Assembly (NCBI GenBank): GCA_937896015.1
Contig: CALBLR010000257.1
Coordinates: 1 to 6,822, forward strand
Source: an uncultured Prevotellaceae bacterium
GTDB taxonomy: Bacteria > Bacteroidota > Bacteroidia > Bacteroidales > Muribaculaceae
Length of the DNA stretch: 6,822 nucleotides
Direction: 5' to 3'
The position numbers and the translations under genes were made by a program. Positions 1 to 6,144 of this stretch are shown here, in pieces; position 1 is the first letter of the stretch, and every line of letters starts with the position of its first letter. Under the pieces are notes generated by a model. That model was not told the origin of the DNA, searched no databases, and worked only from the letters and a program-made list of their open reading frames with translations.

Positions 1-1
1 T

Positions 2-385
2 GCCGCCGTGCCTGTGGTGGGCGAAGGCGAAGACTACCAGCACGTGCGCTCGGCCTTCACAGTGGGCACTCCCGAAGGCACCATGTGGACCACCAGCGAG
101 CATCTGTTCCTGAAAGACGGCAAGGTAGACAGCAACGAGAACGGCGCCGCTTGGGTCACCAAGACCTACGGCGACCTCGTGAAGACCTACAACCTTGTGA
201 TTGAGCGCGCCACCGGCGTTGACGGCATCGGCACCGACGCCGCCATTGTCAAGACCGACTACTACACCGTGAGCGGTGTGGCTCTGGGCTCGCAGCGTCC
301 CGACGCCGCAGGCGTCTACATTGCCAAGGACTACTACACCAACGGCAAGAGCGCTGCCCACAAGATAGTGGTGAGCGGAAAGTAA
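2..385 (+). CDS. C-terminal fragment of a secreted/surface protein with a Bacteroidetes C-terminal sorting-like module
   Basis: The reading frame is already open at the left edge (codons from base 2) and stops with TAA at 383-385, so only the last 127 or so residues are visible and the true start lies outside the window. The last 40 residues, from YYTVSGVAL through AGVYIAK to KIVV, follow the pattern of the short beta-strand C-terminal modules common in secreted Bacteroidetes proteins: tyrosine-rich strand, SG turn, a proline, GVYI, then a lysine/valine strand at the very end. Such tails are often linked to type IX secretion or surface attachment; that link is inference from pattern here. The preceding residues are rich in G, T, D and Y, as in extracellular proteins, but I recognise no enzymatic domain. 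A GTG at base 8 is in frame but there is no reason to take it as a start. The gene converges on mntH and ends 30 bases before a strong terminator. Confidence 0.75.
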   Translation, partial: AAVPVVGEGEDYQHVRSAFTVGTPEGTMWTTSEHLFLKDGKVDSNENGAAWVTKTYGDLVKTYNLVIERATGVDGIGTDAAIVKTDYYTVSGVALGSQRPDAAGVYIAKDYYTNGKSAAHKIVVSGK

Positions 386-414
386 CGAAAAGCGACAATA
401 CCCTATAAGCGAAA

Positions 415-454
415 CGCGGGGAGCGGCCAAGCGGCCGTTCCCCGCGCTCGTTTT
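415..454. terminator. Bidirectional intrinsic terminator between convergent genes
   Basis: Bases 415-428 pair with 433-446 to form an uninterrupted 14-bp stem, almost all G-C with one G-T wobble (423/438), closed by the tetraloop AAGC. On the + strand the stem is followed after four bases by TTTT (451-454). On the - strand it is followed at once by TTTCGCTT. It lies between the + strand gene ending at 385 and mntH ending at 466, so it can serve both. A second, smaller perfect hairpin (TGTAGC, GCA, GCTACA at 456-470) sits beside it and contains the mntH stop codon. Confidence 0.85.
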
Positions 455-465
455 CTGTAGCGCAG

Positions 466-1728
466 CTACATCAGCGTGTCGGCCAGAAGCCACAGGTTGA
501 GGACTGTGACCACCGCGGCAAGGGCATAGAGGAAGCACTTGTTGGGCAGGCTGTTGGCATAGCGGCCCATTACACGGCGCGACGAGGTGAGCCCCACTTG
601 CAGAAACATGGTGAAGGGCAGCTGCACGCTGAGCAGCATCTGCGAGTAGAGTAGACCCTTAAACGGGTCGCCCACCAGCATGATGCACACCACAGCCAGC
701 CCCAGCGACAGGACTATGCCCGTCACCGAGTGGGCGTCGCGCGGATGATACTGCTCGCCAAACATGCCCGAGAATATGCAGCCCGCAGCCATACCGCTGG
801 TGATGGTGCTTGAGATGCCCGCCAGCAGCAGAGCCAAGGCAAAGATGCCGGCCGCGTTGCCGCCAAGCAGCGGAGTGAGCAGGGCCTGCGCCTGCGAGAG
901 GTCGGACACCGACTGGTGGGCGGCGTGAAATGTGGTGGCGGCGAGCAGAATCATGGCGCTGTTGATGGCCCAGCCCACTATCATCGAAAACAGCGTGTCG
1001 AACAGCTCATACTTCAGTGCGCGCTCAATGGCGCCGCGGCCGGTGCGGTTGATTTGGCGGCTCTGCACCAGCTCGGAGTGCAGATACAGGTTGTGAGGCA
1101 TCACCACCGCGCCCAGCACCGACATCACTATGAGCAGACTTCCCTGCTCCACGCTGGGCACCACCCAGCCGTGCACAGCCGCCGGCCAGTTGATTTTCAC
1201 CAGAAACAGCTCGTAGATAAACGACAGGCCTATCATCGACACAAAGGTGATGATCATGCGCTCGACGCGCTTGTAGGAGTTGGTGAACAGCAGCACTGCC
1301 ACAGCGGCGGCCGACAGCAGCGCGCCCCACACAATGGGCACGCCCAGCAGCATTTGCAGCGCTATGGCCGCGCCCAGTATCTCGGCAAGCGATGTGGAGA
1401 TGCTGGCCACAAACGCCGTGGCCAGAATGGGCCGCGACACCCACCGCGGAGCGTAGCGCTCGGCGGCCTCGCTAAGGCACAGGCCGGTGACTATGCCCAG
1501 GTGGGCCACATTGTGCTGCAGTGCGATGAGCATGACGGTCGACAACGTGACCACCCACAGCAGCGCATAGCCGTAGTCGGAGCCGGCTGCAAAATTGCTG
1601 GCCCAGTTGCCGGGGTCGATGAAGCCCACGGTCACCAGCAGGCCCGGGCCTATGTTTCGGATAATGTCGATTGCGCCAAAGCCCCTGGGACGGCCCTCGG
1701 TGCGCAGAATATTGATGATGCTTCTCAT
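466..1728 (-). CDS. mntH: Nramp-family divalent metal cation transporter (MntH-like)
   Basis: Predicted inner-membrane proton-coupled importer of Mn2+ (possibly also Fe2+) of the Nramp/SLC11 family. The 420-residue length is normal for bacterial members, and the protein is hydrophobic throughout, consistent with about 11 membrane segments. The two metal-binding signatures are intact: DPGN at residues 38-41 in TM1, and the AxxM motif A207-V-V-M210 followed by PHN in TM6, continuing as LYLHSELVQSR. The methionine of AxxM is the family's soft ligand for transition metals. QHNVAHLGIVTG (71-82) and the late SQMLLSVQLPF segment also match the family. The start at 1728 is favoured because a good promoter ends about 25 bases upstream and the short leader is A-rich. 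The gene is transcribed alone, convergent with the upstream secreted-protein gene and divergent from the zinc-ribbon gene. No metal-regulator gene is adjacent. Substrate preference between Mn and Fe cannot be told from the motifs alone. Confidence 0.95.
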   Translation of the reverse strand: MRSIINILRTEGRPRGFGAIDIIRNIGPGLLVTVGFIDPGNWASNFAAGSDYGYALLWVVTLSTVMLIALQHNVAHLGIVTGLCLSEAAERYAPRWVSRPILATAFVASISTSLAEILGAAIALQMLLGVPIVWGALLSAAAVAVLLFTNSYKRVERMIITFVSMIGLSFIYELFLVKINWPAAVHGWVVPSVEQGSLLIVMSVLGAVVMPHNLYLHSELVQSRQINRTGRGAIERALKYELFDTLFSMIVGWAINSAMILLAATTFHAAHQSVSDLSQAQALLTPLLGGNAAGIFALALLLAGISSTITSGMAAGCIFSGMFGEQYHPRDAHSVTGIVLSLGLAVVCIMLVGDPFKGLLYSQMLLSVQLPFTMFLQVGLTSSRRVMGRYANSLPNKCFLYALAAVVTVLNLWLLADTLM

Positions 1729-1941
1729 AAATTGTGCTTTTTGCTATTTTCCGGCAAAGTTAAGGGCGCAGTGTGAATTGCGCAATCCCCACAAGCGGCT
1801 ATTTTTTGGCACGATTGTTGCACATATTGCACATTGAAGTCCACAACGGGCTTTAATTTTCCTTATTTAATCACCAGGCGGCAGGCCAGTGGCGGTGAGT
1901 ATGCACCTCACAGTCCCGCCTCCCAAAAAACATTTTTTGCA
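1729..1941. other. Divergent intergenic region between mntH and the zinc-ribbon gene
   Basis: This stretch carries the mntH promoter at its left end. On the + strand side I searched for TTTG and TAnnTTTG pairs at 19-21 base spacing ahead of the zinc-ribbon gene and found only weak partial matches (around 1805-1836), so I do not call a promoter for that gene. Just before its ATG the sequence turns A- and T-rich (1925-1941), in keeping with a Bacteroidetes translation start. A frame continuous with the gene reaches back to a TTG at 1834, but this extension shows no protein-like features. Confidence 0.5.
1755..1786 (-). promoter_or_regulatory. Promoter of mntH, Bacteroidetes sigma type
   Basis: Read on the - strand, ATTG (1786-1783) is followed by exactly 20 bases and then TAACTTTG (1762-1755), a full match to the Bacteroidetes -7 consensus TAnnTTTG with a near-consensus -33. 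Transcription would start around 1750, giving a leader of about 20 bases before the ATG at 1728. A 10-base perfect palindrome, ATTGCGCAAT (1777-1786), covers the -33 element. A wider inverted repeat GCGCA (1766-1770) / TGCGC (1779-1783) fills the spacer. Either could be an operator; this is inference. Confidence 0.7.
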
Positions 1942-2778
1942 ATGAAACCCACAAAAAACCGCATGTACTGCGTTGCATGCCAGCGACCAAAGATGCACTT
2001 TGAGTCGAAAAAGAAGGCCGACAACTTCATTAAGTTCAACGCGGCCGAAATGATCAGCAATGGGCTTAAAGCACCCGTAAGAAGCTACTACTGCCGGCTG
2101 TGCGGAGTGTGGCACGTGACCAGCAACCCCTCGGCATCAGCCGGAGAAAGACTCGACCGGCGCGACAAGGGGATAGCACAGCGCATCGATCAAGAAGTGG
2201 TGTACGAAGCAGAATTCAAAACCCGCATGAAGCGGCTGAATGAGAAGTGGGATGACTACAACTTTGCAGTTGGCCTATGCGACTTCTCAAAAGCAACCGA
2301 CATTCTGAACGAAATTGAATCAGAGATTCCGACACACGCAAAAGGAAATAAGCAGATTAAACAGCTCACGGCACAGCGCACTAAAGTTGCTGCAGAGCGC
2401 GCACGCCTCAAACGATTCAACGAACTGGCAGCCCTAAGCAAAGAGGGGCAAAGCAAGCTTATTGACACCACCGAAGATGCCGATGCGAAAGAAACAATCA
2501 AAAAAGACCTGCAAGCAATCAATTCAATAAGGCTGGTGCATGACGTGTTTGCCCAGCAAGAAAAACTGATTGCATGCAACGATGTGGAGCTCGTTAGCGA
2601 AATCGTGGAAAAGTGCAGACAGTACATTAAGTTAGGCACCACTGGCTCAAAACGAGCTAAAGGTCTGCTTAACAAGCGTCTTGACGAAATAATGCATAGC
2701 AGAAAACAGCGCATCATTAACGATGAGTGGGGCGACTGGCTTTTCGGGCCAACACATGCCACTCAATCAGCGTCATAA
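1942..2778 (+). CDS. Uncharacterised protein with N-terminal zinc-ribbon-like module and long helical region
   Basis: I do not recognise a named gene. The 278-residue protein begins with two cysteine pairs, C10-x-x-C13 (YCVAC) and C51-x-x-C54 (YYCRLCGVWHVTS), with H58 beside the second pair. This spacing suggests one four-cysteine zinc ribbon, and the YxCxxCxxWHxTS pattern recurs in small zinc-binding proteins. Between the pairs lies a basic segment (K23-K25, then FIKFNAAEM). From about residue 75 to the end the protein is rich in K, E, R, A and L with few G or P, so it is probably alpha-helical, possibly coiled-coil. It ends with a tryptophan-containing motif (DEWGDWLFGP). There is no signal peptide or membrane segment, so a cytoplasmic nucleic-acid- or protein-binding role is plausible but unproven. 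ATG 1942 is chosen over the in-frame TTG at 1834 because the cysteine module starts directly after it and the leader is A-rich. The gene is visibly less GC-rich than its neighbours, which may point to later acquisition or weak expression. Confidence 0.8.
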   Translation: MKPTKNRMYCVACQRPKMHFESKKKADNFIKFNAAEMISNGLKAPVRSYYCRLCGVWHVTSNPSASAGERLDRRDKGIAQRIDQEVVYEAEFKTRMKRLNEKWDDYNFAVGLCDFSKATDILNEIESEIPTHAKGNKQIKQLTAQRTKVAAERARLKRFNELAALSKEGQSKLIDTTEDADAKETIKKDLQAINSIRLVHDVFAQQEKLIACNDVELVSEIVEKCRQYIKLGTTGSKRAKGLLNKRLDEIMHSRKQRIINDEWGDWLFGPTHATQSAS

Positions 2779-2845
2779 CCACATATTCAACCCCTAATCG
2801 GATTACCAAATTTACTATAATTAGCTGAATTAAAGCAAATTAGTT

Positions 2846-2880
2846 GTATCGACACAGCATACCCAAAGCACTGAAAAAGT
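2846..2880 (+). repeat. 35-base intergenic repeat, copy A (most diverged)
   Basis: This unit aligns without gaps to the copies at 2933-2967 (26 of 35 identical) and 3271-3305 on the - strand (28 of 35). It has the shared GCAT core in the middle and ends in AGCACTGAAAAAGT. Similarity to the 3271-3305 copy continues past the core: CGCAATACAAGCGAGT here against AGTAATTCAGGCGAGT there, so the full element is about 51 bases. The GTAGGA start seen in other copies is altered here. Confidence 0.75.
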
Positions 2881-2932
2881 CGCAATACAAGCGAGTGAGT
2901 GTGTTTAAATGCACCAAACAGCGACAAAAACT

Positions 2933-2967
2933 GTAGGAACGTGGCATGCCAAAAGCGCTGAAAAAGT
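2933..2967 (+). repeat. 35-base intergenic repeat, copy B
   Basis: The unit starts GTAGGAACGTGGCATGCC and ends GCGCTGAAAAAGT. It matches the reverse-strand copy at 3271-3305 at 30 of 35 positions with no gaps. It lies in the same orientation as copy A, 87 bases away. Its first half is also the left half of the palindromic 24-base unit. Both this copy and the 3271-3305 copy are preceded by ACT, giving a shared ACTGTAGGAACG left border. Confidence 0.8.
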
Positions 2968-3076
2968 GATCGCTTATGTGTCGTTTGCCGCAAAAGCAGC
3001 ATAAATTGTGGCATGACTGATGTCATAATCCGAAAGCACAACATTACGCTAAAACACACAAAATAAGCTATTTAGT

Positions 3077-3100
3077 GTAGGGATGCGGTATGCCGCGTCC
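3077..3100 (+). repeat. 24-base palindromic intergenic repeat, copy C
   Basis: The unit begins GTAGGGATGCGGTATGCC and ends GCGTCC. Bases 3081-3089 can pair with 3092-3100 (two G-T wobbles) around a two-base centre, so the unit is an imperfect inverted repeat. It matches the inverted copy at 3205-3228 at 19 of 24 positions, with mostly compensating C/T and G/A changes. It is followed by a GC-rich stretch (GACGGGCGTAACCCTCC) not found at the other copy. Confidence 0.7.
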
Positions 3101-3204
3101 GACGGGCGTAACCCTCCTCCAGCGCGAAAGCCAAATCATACCAAATGACCTACATTGACTGTAATTATTTGTGTATCATTAATTGATCAATAGCAAATTA
3201 TGGC

Positions 3205-3228
3205 GGAAGTGGCATGCCACGTCCCTAC
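3205..3228 (-). repeat. 24-base palindromic intergenic repeat, copy D
   Basis: On the - strand this unit reads GTAGGGACGTGGCATGCC then ACTTCC. Its centre, GTGGCATGCCAC (3209-3220), is a perfect 12-base palindrome, and the GGA/TCC arms extend it beyond a single mismatch. It shares its first 18 bases, apart from one G/A change, with the 35-base repeat at 2933, showing that the two repeat types are related. It points in the opposite direction to copy C. Confidence 0.75.
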
Positions 3229-3270
3229 AACTTTCATTGATTCATAACACGCCAACTCGCCTGAATTACT

Positions 3271-3305
3271 ACTTTTTCAGTGCTCTCGGCATGCTGCGTT
3301 CCTAC
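3271..3305 (-). repeat. 35-base intergenic repeat, copy E (inverted)
   Basis: On the - strand the unit starts GTAGGAACGCAGCATGCC, continues GAGAGCACTG and ends AAAAAGT. It matches copy B at 30, copy F at 29 and copy A at 28 of 35 positions, so it is closest to the apparent consensus. Similarity to copies A and F extends beyond the AGT end through AGTAATTC (3263-3270). It lies 42 bases from the stop codon of the YczE-like gene. Confidence 0.8.
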
Positions 3306-3346
3306 AGTTAATACTTTCATAATTAATATATTACATCCATGGACAA

Positions 3347-4105
3347 CTACTTGCGGTAGATGAGGCGGGCGAGGCCGAAGAGGTAGCGGCGGAAACCGGG
3401 ACGGTAGGCCAGCACGCGCTCGAACCAGCCCAGATGGCGTCCCACCGTCTTCACCACCAGCCCTACGTAGACCATGGCAAACAGCGTGCCCACTCCCACT
3501 ATCGACCACTGCCAGGCGCCGAAAAAGCCGTAGCAGGCCACCACGCCAAGCGCCACCAGCGAGGCATCGACGCATATCTTCACCTTAGGGAACTCAATGC
3601 CCGTAACCTGGGTGATGGCCACGGGAAAGCCTTCGCCTGGCATGGTGACACTGCCGCAACGCACCTCAAGCGCTATGCCAATGCCTAAAATTGTGCATCC
3701 GGCCACCTGAGCAGCAGCCTTGGCCGGCAACGACTGGGGCACGAGCCACGCAGTGAGTGCCATGTTGAGGTCAATGAGCGATCCAAACACGAAGCCCACC
3801 AGCAGCTGGAACAGCTGCACCGGGTCGAAGCGGCGTCGCAGCACCAGCAGCTGCCCCACCACCAGCAGGGCGTTCATGACGCATGTGTACTGGCCTATGG
3901 TGAGCGGCGGCACCTGGCCTCGGGCGCCTGCCGACTGAAACACGTAGGGCAGCACGCTGATCACGCTCGACCCGAGCATTGAGCGCACGCACACGGCCAC
4001 GCCGGCGGTCATCACCCACAGCGAGCCCAGCAGCAGCAAATGCTGCCAGCAAAACGACACTGTTTTATCTTTCAATCCTGTTGCTTTCATCCTATCATTA
4101 GTCAT
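3347..4105 (-). CDS. YczE/YitT-like integral membrane protein (DUF6198-type)
   Basis: This is a 252-residue polytopic inner-membrane protein of unknown function. Hydrophobic segments are visible at roughly residues 22-41, 74-90, 98-122, 130-148, 178-198 and 203-224. The conserved-looking MPGEGFPVAIT stretch (155-165), in a loop after the fourth segment, together with the early GV and late basic tail (RRYLFGLARLIYRK), fits the YczE/YyaS/YitT-like membrane proteins common in Bacteroidales. These are sometimes annotated as DUF6198. That family has no established biochemical role, and I do not assign one. ATG 4105 is used; an in-frame ATG five codons later (4090) is equally possible. The gene lies downstream of the helicase on the same strand, but a 121-base gap with a large inverted repeat separates them, so co-transcription is uncertain. 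I found no convincing promoter. Confidence 0.8.
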   Translation of the reverse strand: MTNDRMKATGLKDKTVSFCWQHLLLLGSLWVMTAGVAVCVRSMLGSSVISVLPYVFQSAGARGQVPPLTIGQYTCVMNALLVVGQLLVLRRRFDPVQLFQLLVGFVFGSLIDLNMALTAWLVPQSLPAKAAAQVAGCTILGIGIALEVRCGSVTMPGEGFPVAITQVTGIEFPKVKICVDASLVALGVVACYGFFGAWQWSIVGVGTLFAMVYVGLVVKTVGRHLGWFERVLAYRPGFRRYLFGLARLIYRK

Positions 4106-4123
4106 GTTCCGCTTGTTACAAGA

Positions 4124-4163
4124 GCACCGCTGGCCAGAAATGTCAAATCTGCGCCAGCGGTGC
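4124..4163. promoter_or_regulatory. Long inverted repeat between helicase and YczE-like gene
   Basis: GCACCGCTGGC (4124-4134) is exactly inverted as GCCAGCGGTGC (4153-4163). Inside, CAGA (4135-4138) pairs with TCTG (4148-4151) after a one-base bulge, leaving a nine-base loop: about 15 bp of stem in all. On the - strand, which carries both flanking genes, no T-run follows the stem, so it is not a classical terminator for the helicase. On the + strand TTTTTT follows six bases later (4170-4175), but nothing upstream on that strand needs termination. It could be a U-less terminator, a leader hairpin in the mRNA of the membrane-protein gene, or a DNA operator. The structure is certain; its role is not. 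Confidence 0.6.
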
Positions 4164-4226
4164 CAAATGTTTTTTCAGAAAAATGCTTTTCGGTAGAGGC
4201 GGAGGCATCGCAACTGCCCCACCCCG

Positions 4227-6080
4227 CTACTTGCGGCGCTTGCTCTTTTTCTTAAACTTGTCGTAATTGCCAGCTGGAGCCTCGGCGGCGCGCTGGGCCT
4301 TCTTGCCGCGCTTGAAACCGCGCTCGGCATCGCGGCTGGTGCGCCGGTCGGCGGTGCGGCCTTTGCGGCCGGCGCCAAACTCACGGCGGCGGCGCTCGGC
4401 GCGGTTCATGGCCGGCTGGCCGCCACTCTCGGCTGCATAGTTCTTGTCGGGCGAGGCCACCTCAAGGTAGAGACGCTTGCCATAGAAGTCGGCGTTTTTG
4501 AGCGCGCTCACCACACGGTGGGCGTCGGCCTGGCGCACGTCGAACAGCGAGTAGCCGCTCATAAGGTCGATGCGGCCCAAGTCCACGCGCTGGCCATGCG
4601 TGTTGGCGTTGATGAGCTGAATCAGGTCGGGGGCAAAAAATCCGTCGGCCTTGCCGGCATTGATATACACGCGCTCATATCCGGGTTCGGCAGTGCGCCG
4701 GTCCTTCTCCTGCGGTGAGGGTTTCTCATATTTTTTGCGCTGCTTCTTCTCGGGCACGTAGTCGAGCACGGGGGCGTTTTTGTAGTATTCAAGCAGGCGG
4801 TTGAATTCCAGCGACAGCACGCGCTTCAGCAAGTCCTCGCTGCTGAGCCACGACAGCTTCTTCACCACACCGGGCAGATAGTCGGCAATGTCGTCTTCCT
4901 TCACCTCCACCTTTTCGAGGCGGTCGGCAAGGTTGAACAGCTGCTTTTCGATGATGTCCTCGGGCTTGGGCACATCGCGGCGCTCAAACTGCTTTTGCAT
5001 GTGCTTCTCGATGTCGCGCAGCTTGCCGCGCTCGCGGCTGTGGATAATGGCAATCGACACGCCCGTCTTGCCGGCGCGGCCCGTGCGGCCGCTGCGGTGG
5101 ATGTACACATCGTTGTCGTCGGGCAGGCTGAAACTGATCACATGCGTGAGGTCGCTCACATCGAGGCCGCGCGCTGCCACGTCGGTGGCCACAAGCAGCT
5201 GCAGGTTGTGCTCGCGGAATTTCTTCATCACCGCGTCGCGCTGCGCCTGCGAGAGGTCGCCGTGCAGGGCGTCGGCGTCATATCCGTCCTCAAGCAGCTG
5301 CGAGGCCACCTCCTGGGTGGTGGCGCGGGTGCGGCAGAATATTATGCCGTAGATGTTGGGCAGATAGTCGACAATGCGCTTGAGGGCGGCATACTTGTCG
5401 CGGGCGTTAACCATATAGTAGATGTGGCGCACCGTCTGTGCGCCCTCGTTGCGCGAGCCCACCACATACTCCTGCGGGTTGTGCATGTAGCGGCTGGCTA
5501 TGGCCGAGATTTCGGGGGGCATTGTGGCCGAGAACAGCAGCATCTTGCGCTGCTCGGGCACGTGGCTCAGAATCTCGTTGATGTCGTCCACAAAGCCCAT
5601 GTTCAGCATCTCGTCGGCCTCGTCGAGGATTACGGTGTTGACATTGGCAAGGTCAATTTTGCCGCGCTTAATGAGGTCGAGCAGTCGGCCCGGAGTGGCC
5701 ACCACCACCTGCACGCCGCGGCGCAGCGCCTTGATTTGCACCTCGATGTTCGATCCGCCGTACACGGCCAGCAGGTTGAGGCCGCTGGTGTATTTGGCAT
5801 AGTCGGTGAGGTCGCGGCACGTCTGCAGGCACAGCTCGCGCGTCGGGTCGAGAATCAGCGCCTGCACTGTGGGCGATGAGGTGTCTACGCGCTGCAGCGT
5901 GGGCAGGCCGAAAGCCGCCGTCTTGCCCGTGCCCGTCTGGGCAAGCGCCACCACGTCGCTGTCTTCGTTAAGTAAATGTGGAATCACTTTTTCCTGCACT
6001 GGCATAGGACTCTCATATCCTATTTCCGAAATAGCGCGAAGCAGATCCTCTCGGACCCCTAAATCTTTAAATGTCGTCAT
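4227..6080 (-). CDS. deaD: DEAD-box ATP-dependent RNA helicase with DbpA-type RNA-binding domain
   Basis: This cytoplasmic RNA helicase unwinds or remodels structured RNA; relatives act in ribosome assembly, mRNA decay and cold adaptation. All core motifs are present: Q-motif ending at Q29, motif I QTGTGKT (48-54), PTREL (79-83), TPGR (129-132), DEAD (153-156), SAT (184-186), IIFCRT (246-251), ATDVAARGLD (298-307) and HRSGRTGRAGK (328-338). After the two RecA-like domains comes a charged linker, then a DbpA/DeaD-type RRM-like domain at about 469-545 (beginning RVYINAGKADGFF). The last 70 residues form a lysine/arginine-rich tail ending KKKSKRRK. At 617 residues it is close to the length of E. 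coli DeaD (CsdA). The symbol is a family-level assignment; orthology to deaD rather than dbpA or cshA is inferred from length and domain order. The start at 6080 leaves the Q-motif complete and has a promoter about 30 bases upstream. Confidence 0.95.
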   Translation of the reverse strand: MTTFKDLGVREDLLRAISEIGYESPMPVQEKVIPHLLNEDSDVVALAQTGTGKTAAFGLPTLQRVDTSSPTVQALILDPTRELCLQTCRDLTDYAKYTSGLNLLAVYGGSNIEVQIKALRRGVQVVVATPGRLLDLIKRGKIDLANVNTVILDEADEMLNMGFVDDINEILSHVPEQRKMLLFSATMPPEISAIASRYMHNPQEYVVGSRNEGAQTVRHIYYMVNARDKYAALKRIVDYLPNIYGIIFCRTRATTQEVASQLLEDGYDADALHGDLSQAQRDAVMKKFREHNLQLLVATDVAARGLDVSDLTHVISFSLPDDNDVYIHRSGRTGRAGKTGVSIAIIHSRERGKLRDIEKHMQKQFERRDVPKPEDIIEKQLFNLADRLEKVEVKEDDIADYLPGVVKKLSWLSSEDLLKRVLSLEFNRLLEYYKNAPVLDYVPEKKQRKKYEKPSPQEKDRRTAEPGYERVYINAGKADGFFAPDLIQLINANTHGQRVDLGRIDLMSGYSLFDVRQADAHRVVSALKNADFYGKRLYLEVASPDKNYAAESGGQPAMNRAERRRREFGAGRKGRTADRRTSRDAERGFKRGKKAQRAAEAPAGNYDKFKKKSKRRK

Positions 6081-6111
6081 TCAGAATTGTTGTTGCGAAT
6101 AAAATATTGTG

Positions 6112-6144
6112 CAAAGTTACAACAAATCCGCGAAACCACGGCAA
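6112..6144 (-). promoter_or_regulatory. Promoter of the DEAD-box helicase gene
   Basis: The - strand carries TAACTTTG (6119-6112), a full match to the Bacteroidetes -7 consensus and identical to the mntH -7 box. The best -33 candidate is TTG (6144-6142) at a slightly long 22-base spacing, inside the shared palindrome. The predicted start near 6107 gives an A/T-rich leader of about 27 bases. The -7 box is convincing, the -33 box less so. Confidence 0.6.

Larger units (their letters stand above)
2779..3346. other. 568-base non-coding gap between convergent genes, rich in interspersed repeats
   Basis: The gap separates the 3' ends of the zinc-ribbon gene (+) and the YczE-like gene (-). It is AT-rich and holds five copies of two related repeat units, listed separately: three of a 35-base asymmetric unit and two of a 24-base palindromic unit. 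An open frame on the - strand (2787-3059) consists largely of translated repeat units and is not called as a gene. A small perfect palindrome, ATTGATCAAT, lies at 3182-3191. Around 3009-3037, GTGGCATG and CGAAAGCAC occur in the order seen in the 35-base unit but separated by extra bases, perhaps a decayed copy. I see no tRNA, transposase or convincing terminator here. Confidence 0.7.

Noticed and set aside
916..1776. 286-codon open frame on the + strand opposite mntH
   Set aside because: It is antisense to a clear Nramp gene; its product is a His/Gln/Gly-rich low-complexity string with no domain, as expected from the complement of a GC-rich coding sequence.
1834..1941. N-terminal extension of the zinc-ribbon protein from TTG 1834
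   Set aside because: The extension reads like untranslated sequence, lacks conserved features, and a well-placed ATG at 1942 lies directly before the cysteine module.
2787..3059. 90-codon open frame on the - strand in the intergenic gap
   Set aside because: Most of it is the translated reverse complement of repeat copies A and B (the protein repeats an LFQ-x-F-x-x-A pattern for that reason); no homology or start signal supports a gene.
2846..3305. CRISPR array
   Set aside because: The repeats are imperfect, unevenly spaced, in both orientations and of two kinds, with no uniform spacers and no cas genes.
4170..4183. TTTTTTCAGAAAAA as helicase terminator
   Set aside because: An A/T-only stem of about five pairs is too weak for an intrinsic terminator, and the GATGC/GCATT pairing before it has only four or five pairs and a large loop.
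4995..5879. 294-codon open frame on the + strand opposite the helicase
   Set aside because: It mirrors the conserved helicase motifs in the complement, has a composition dominated by H, V, A and L, and shows no independent promoter or domain.
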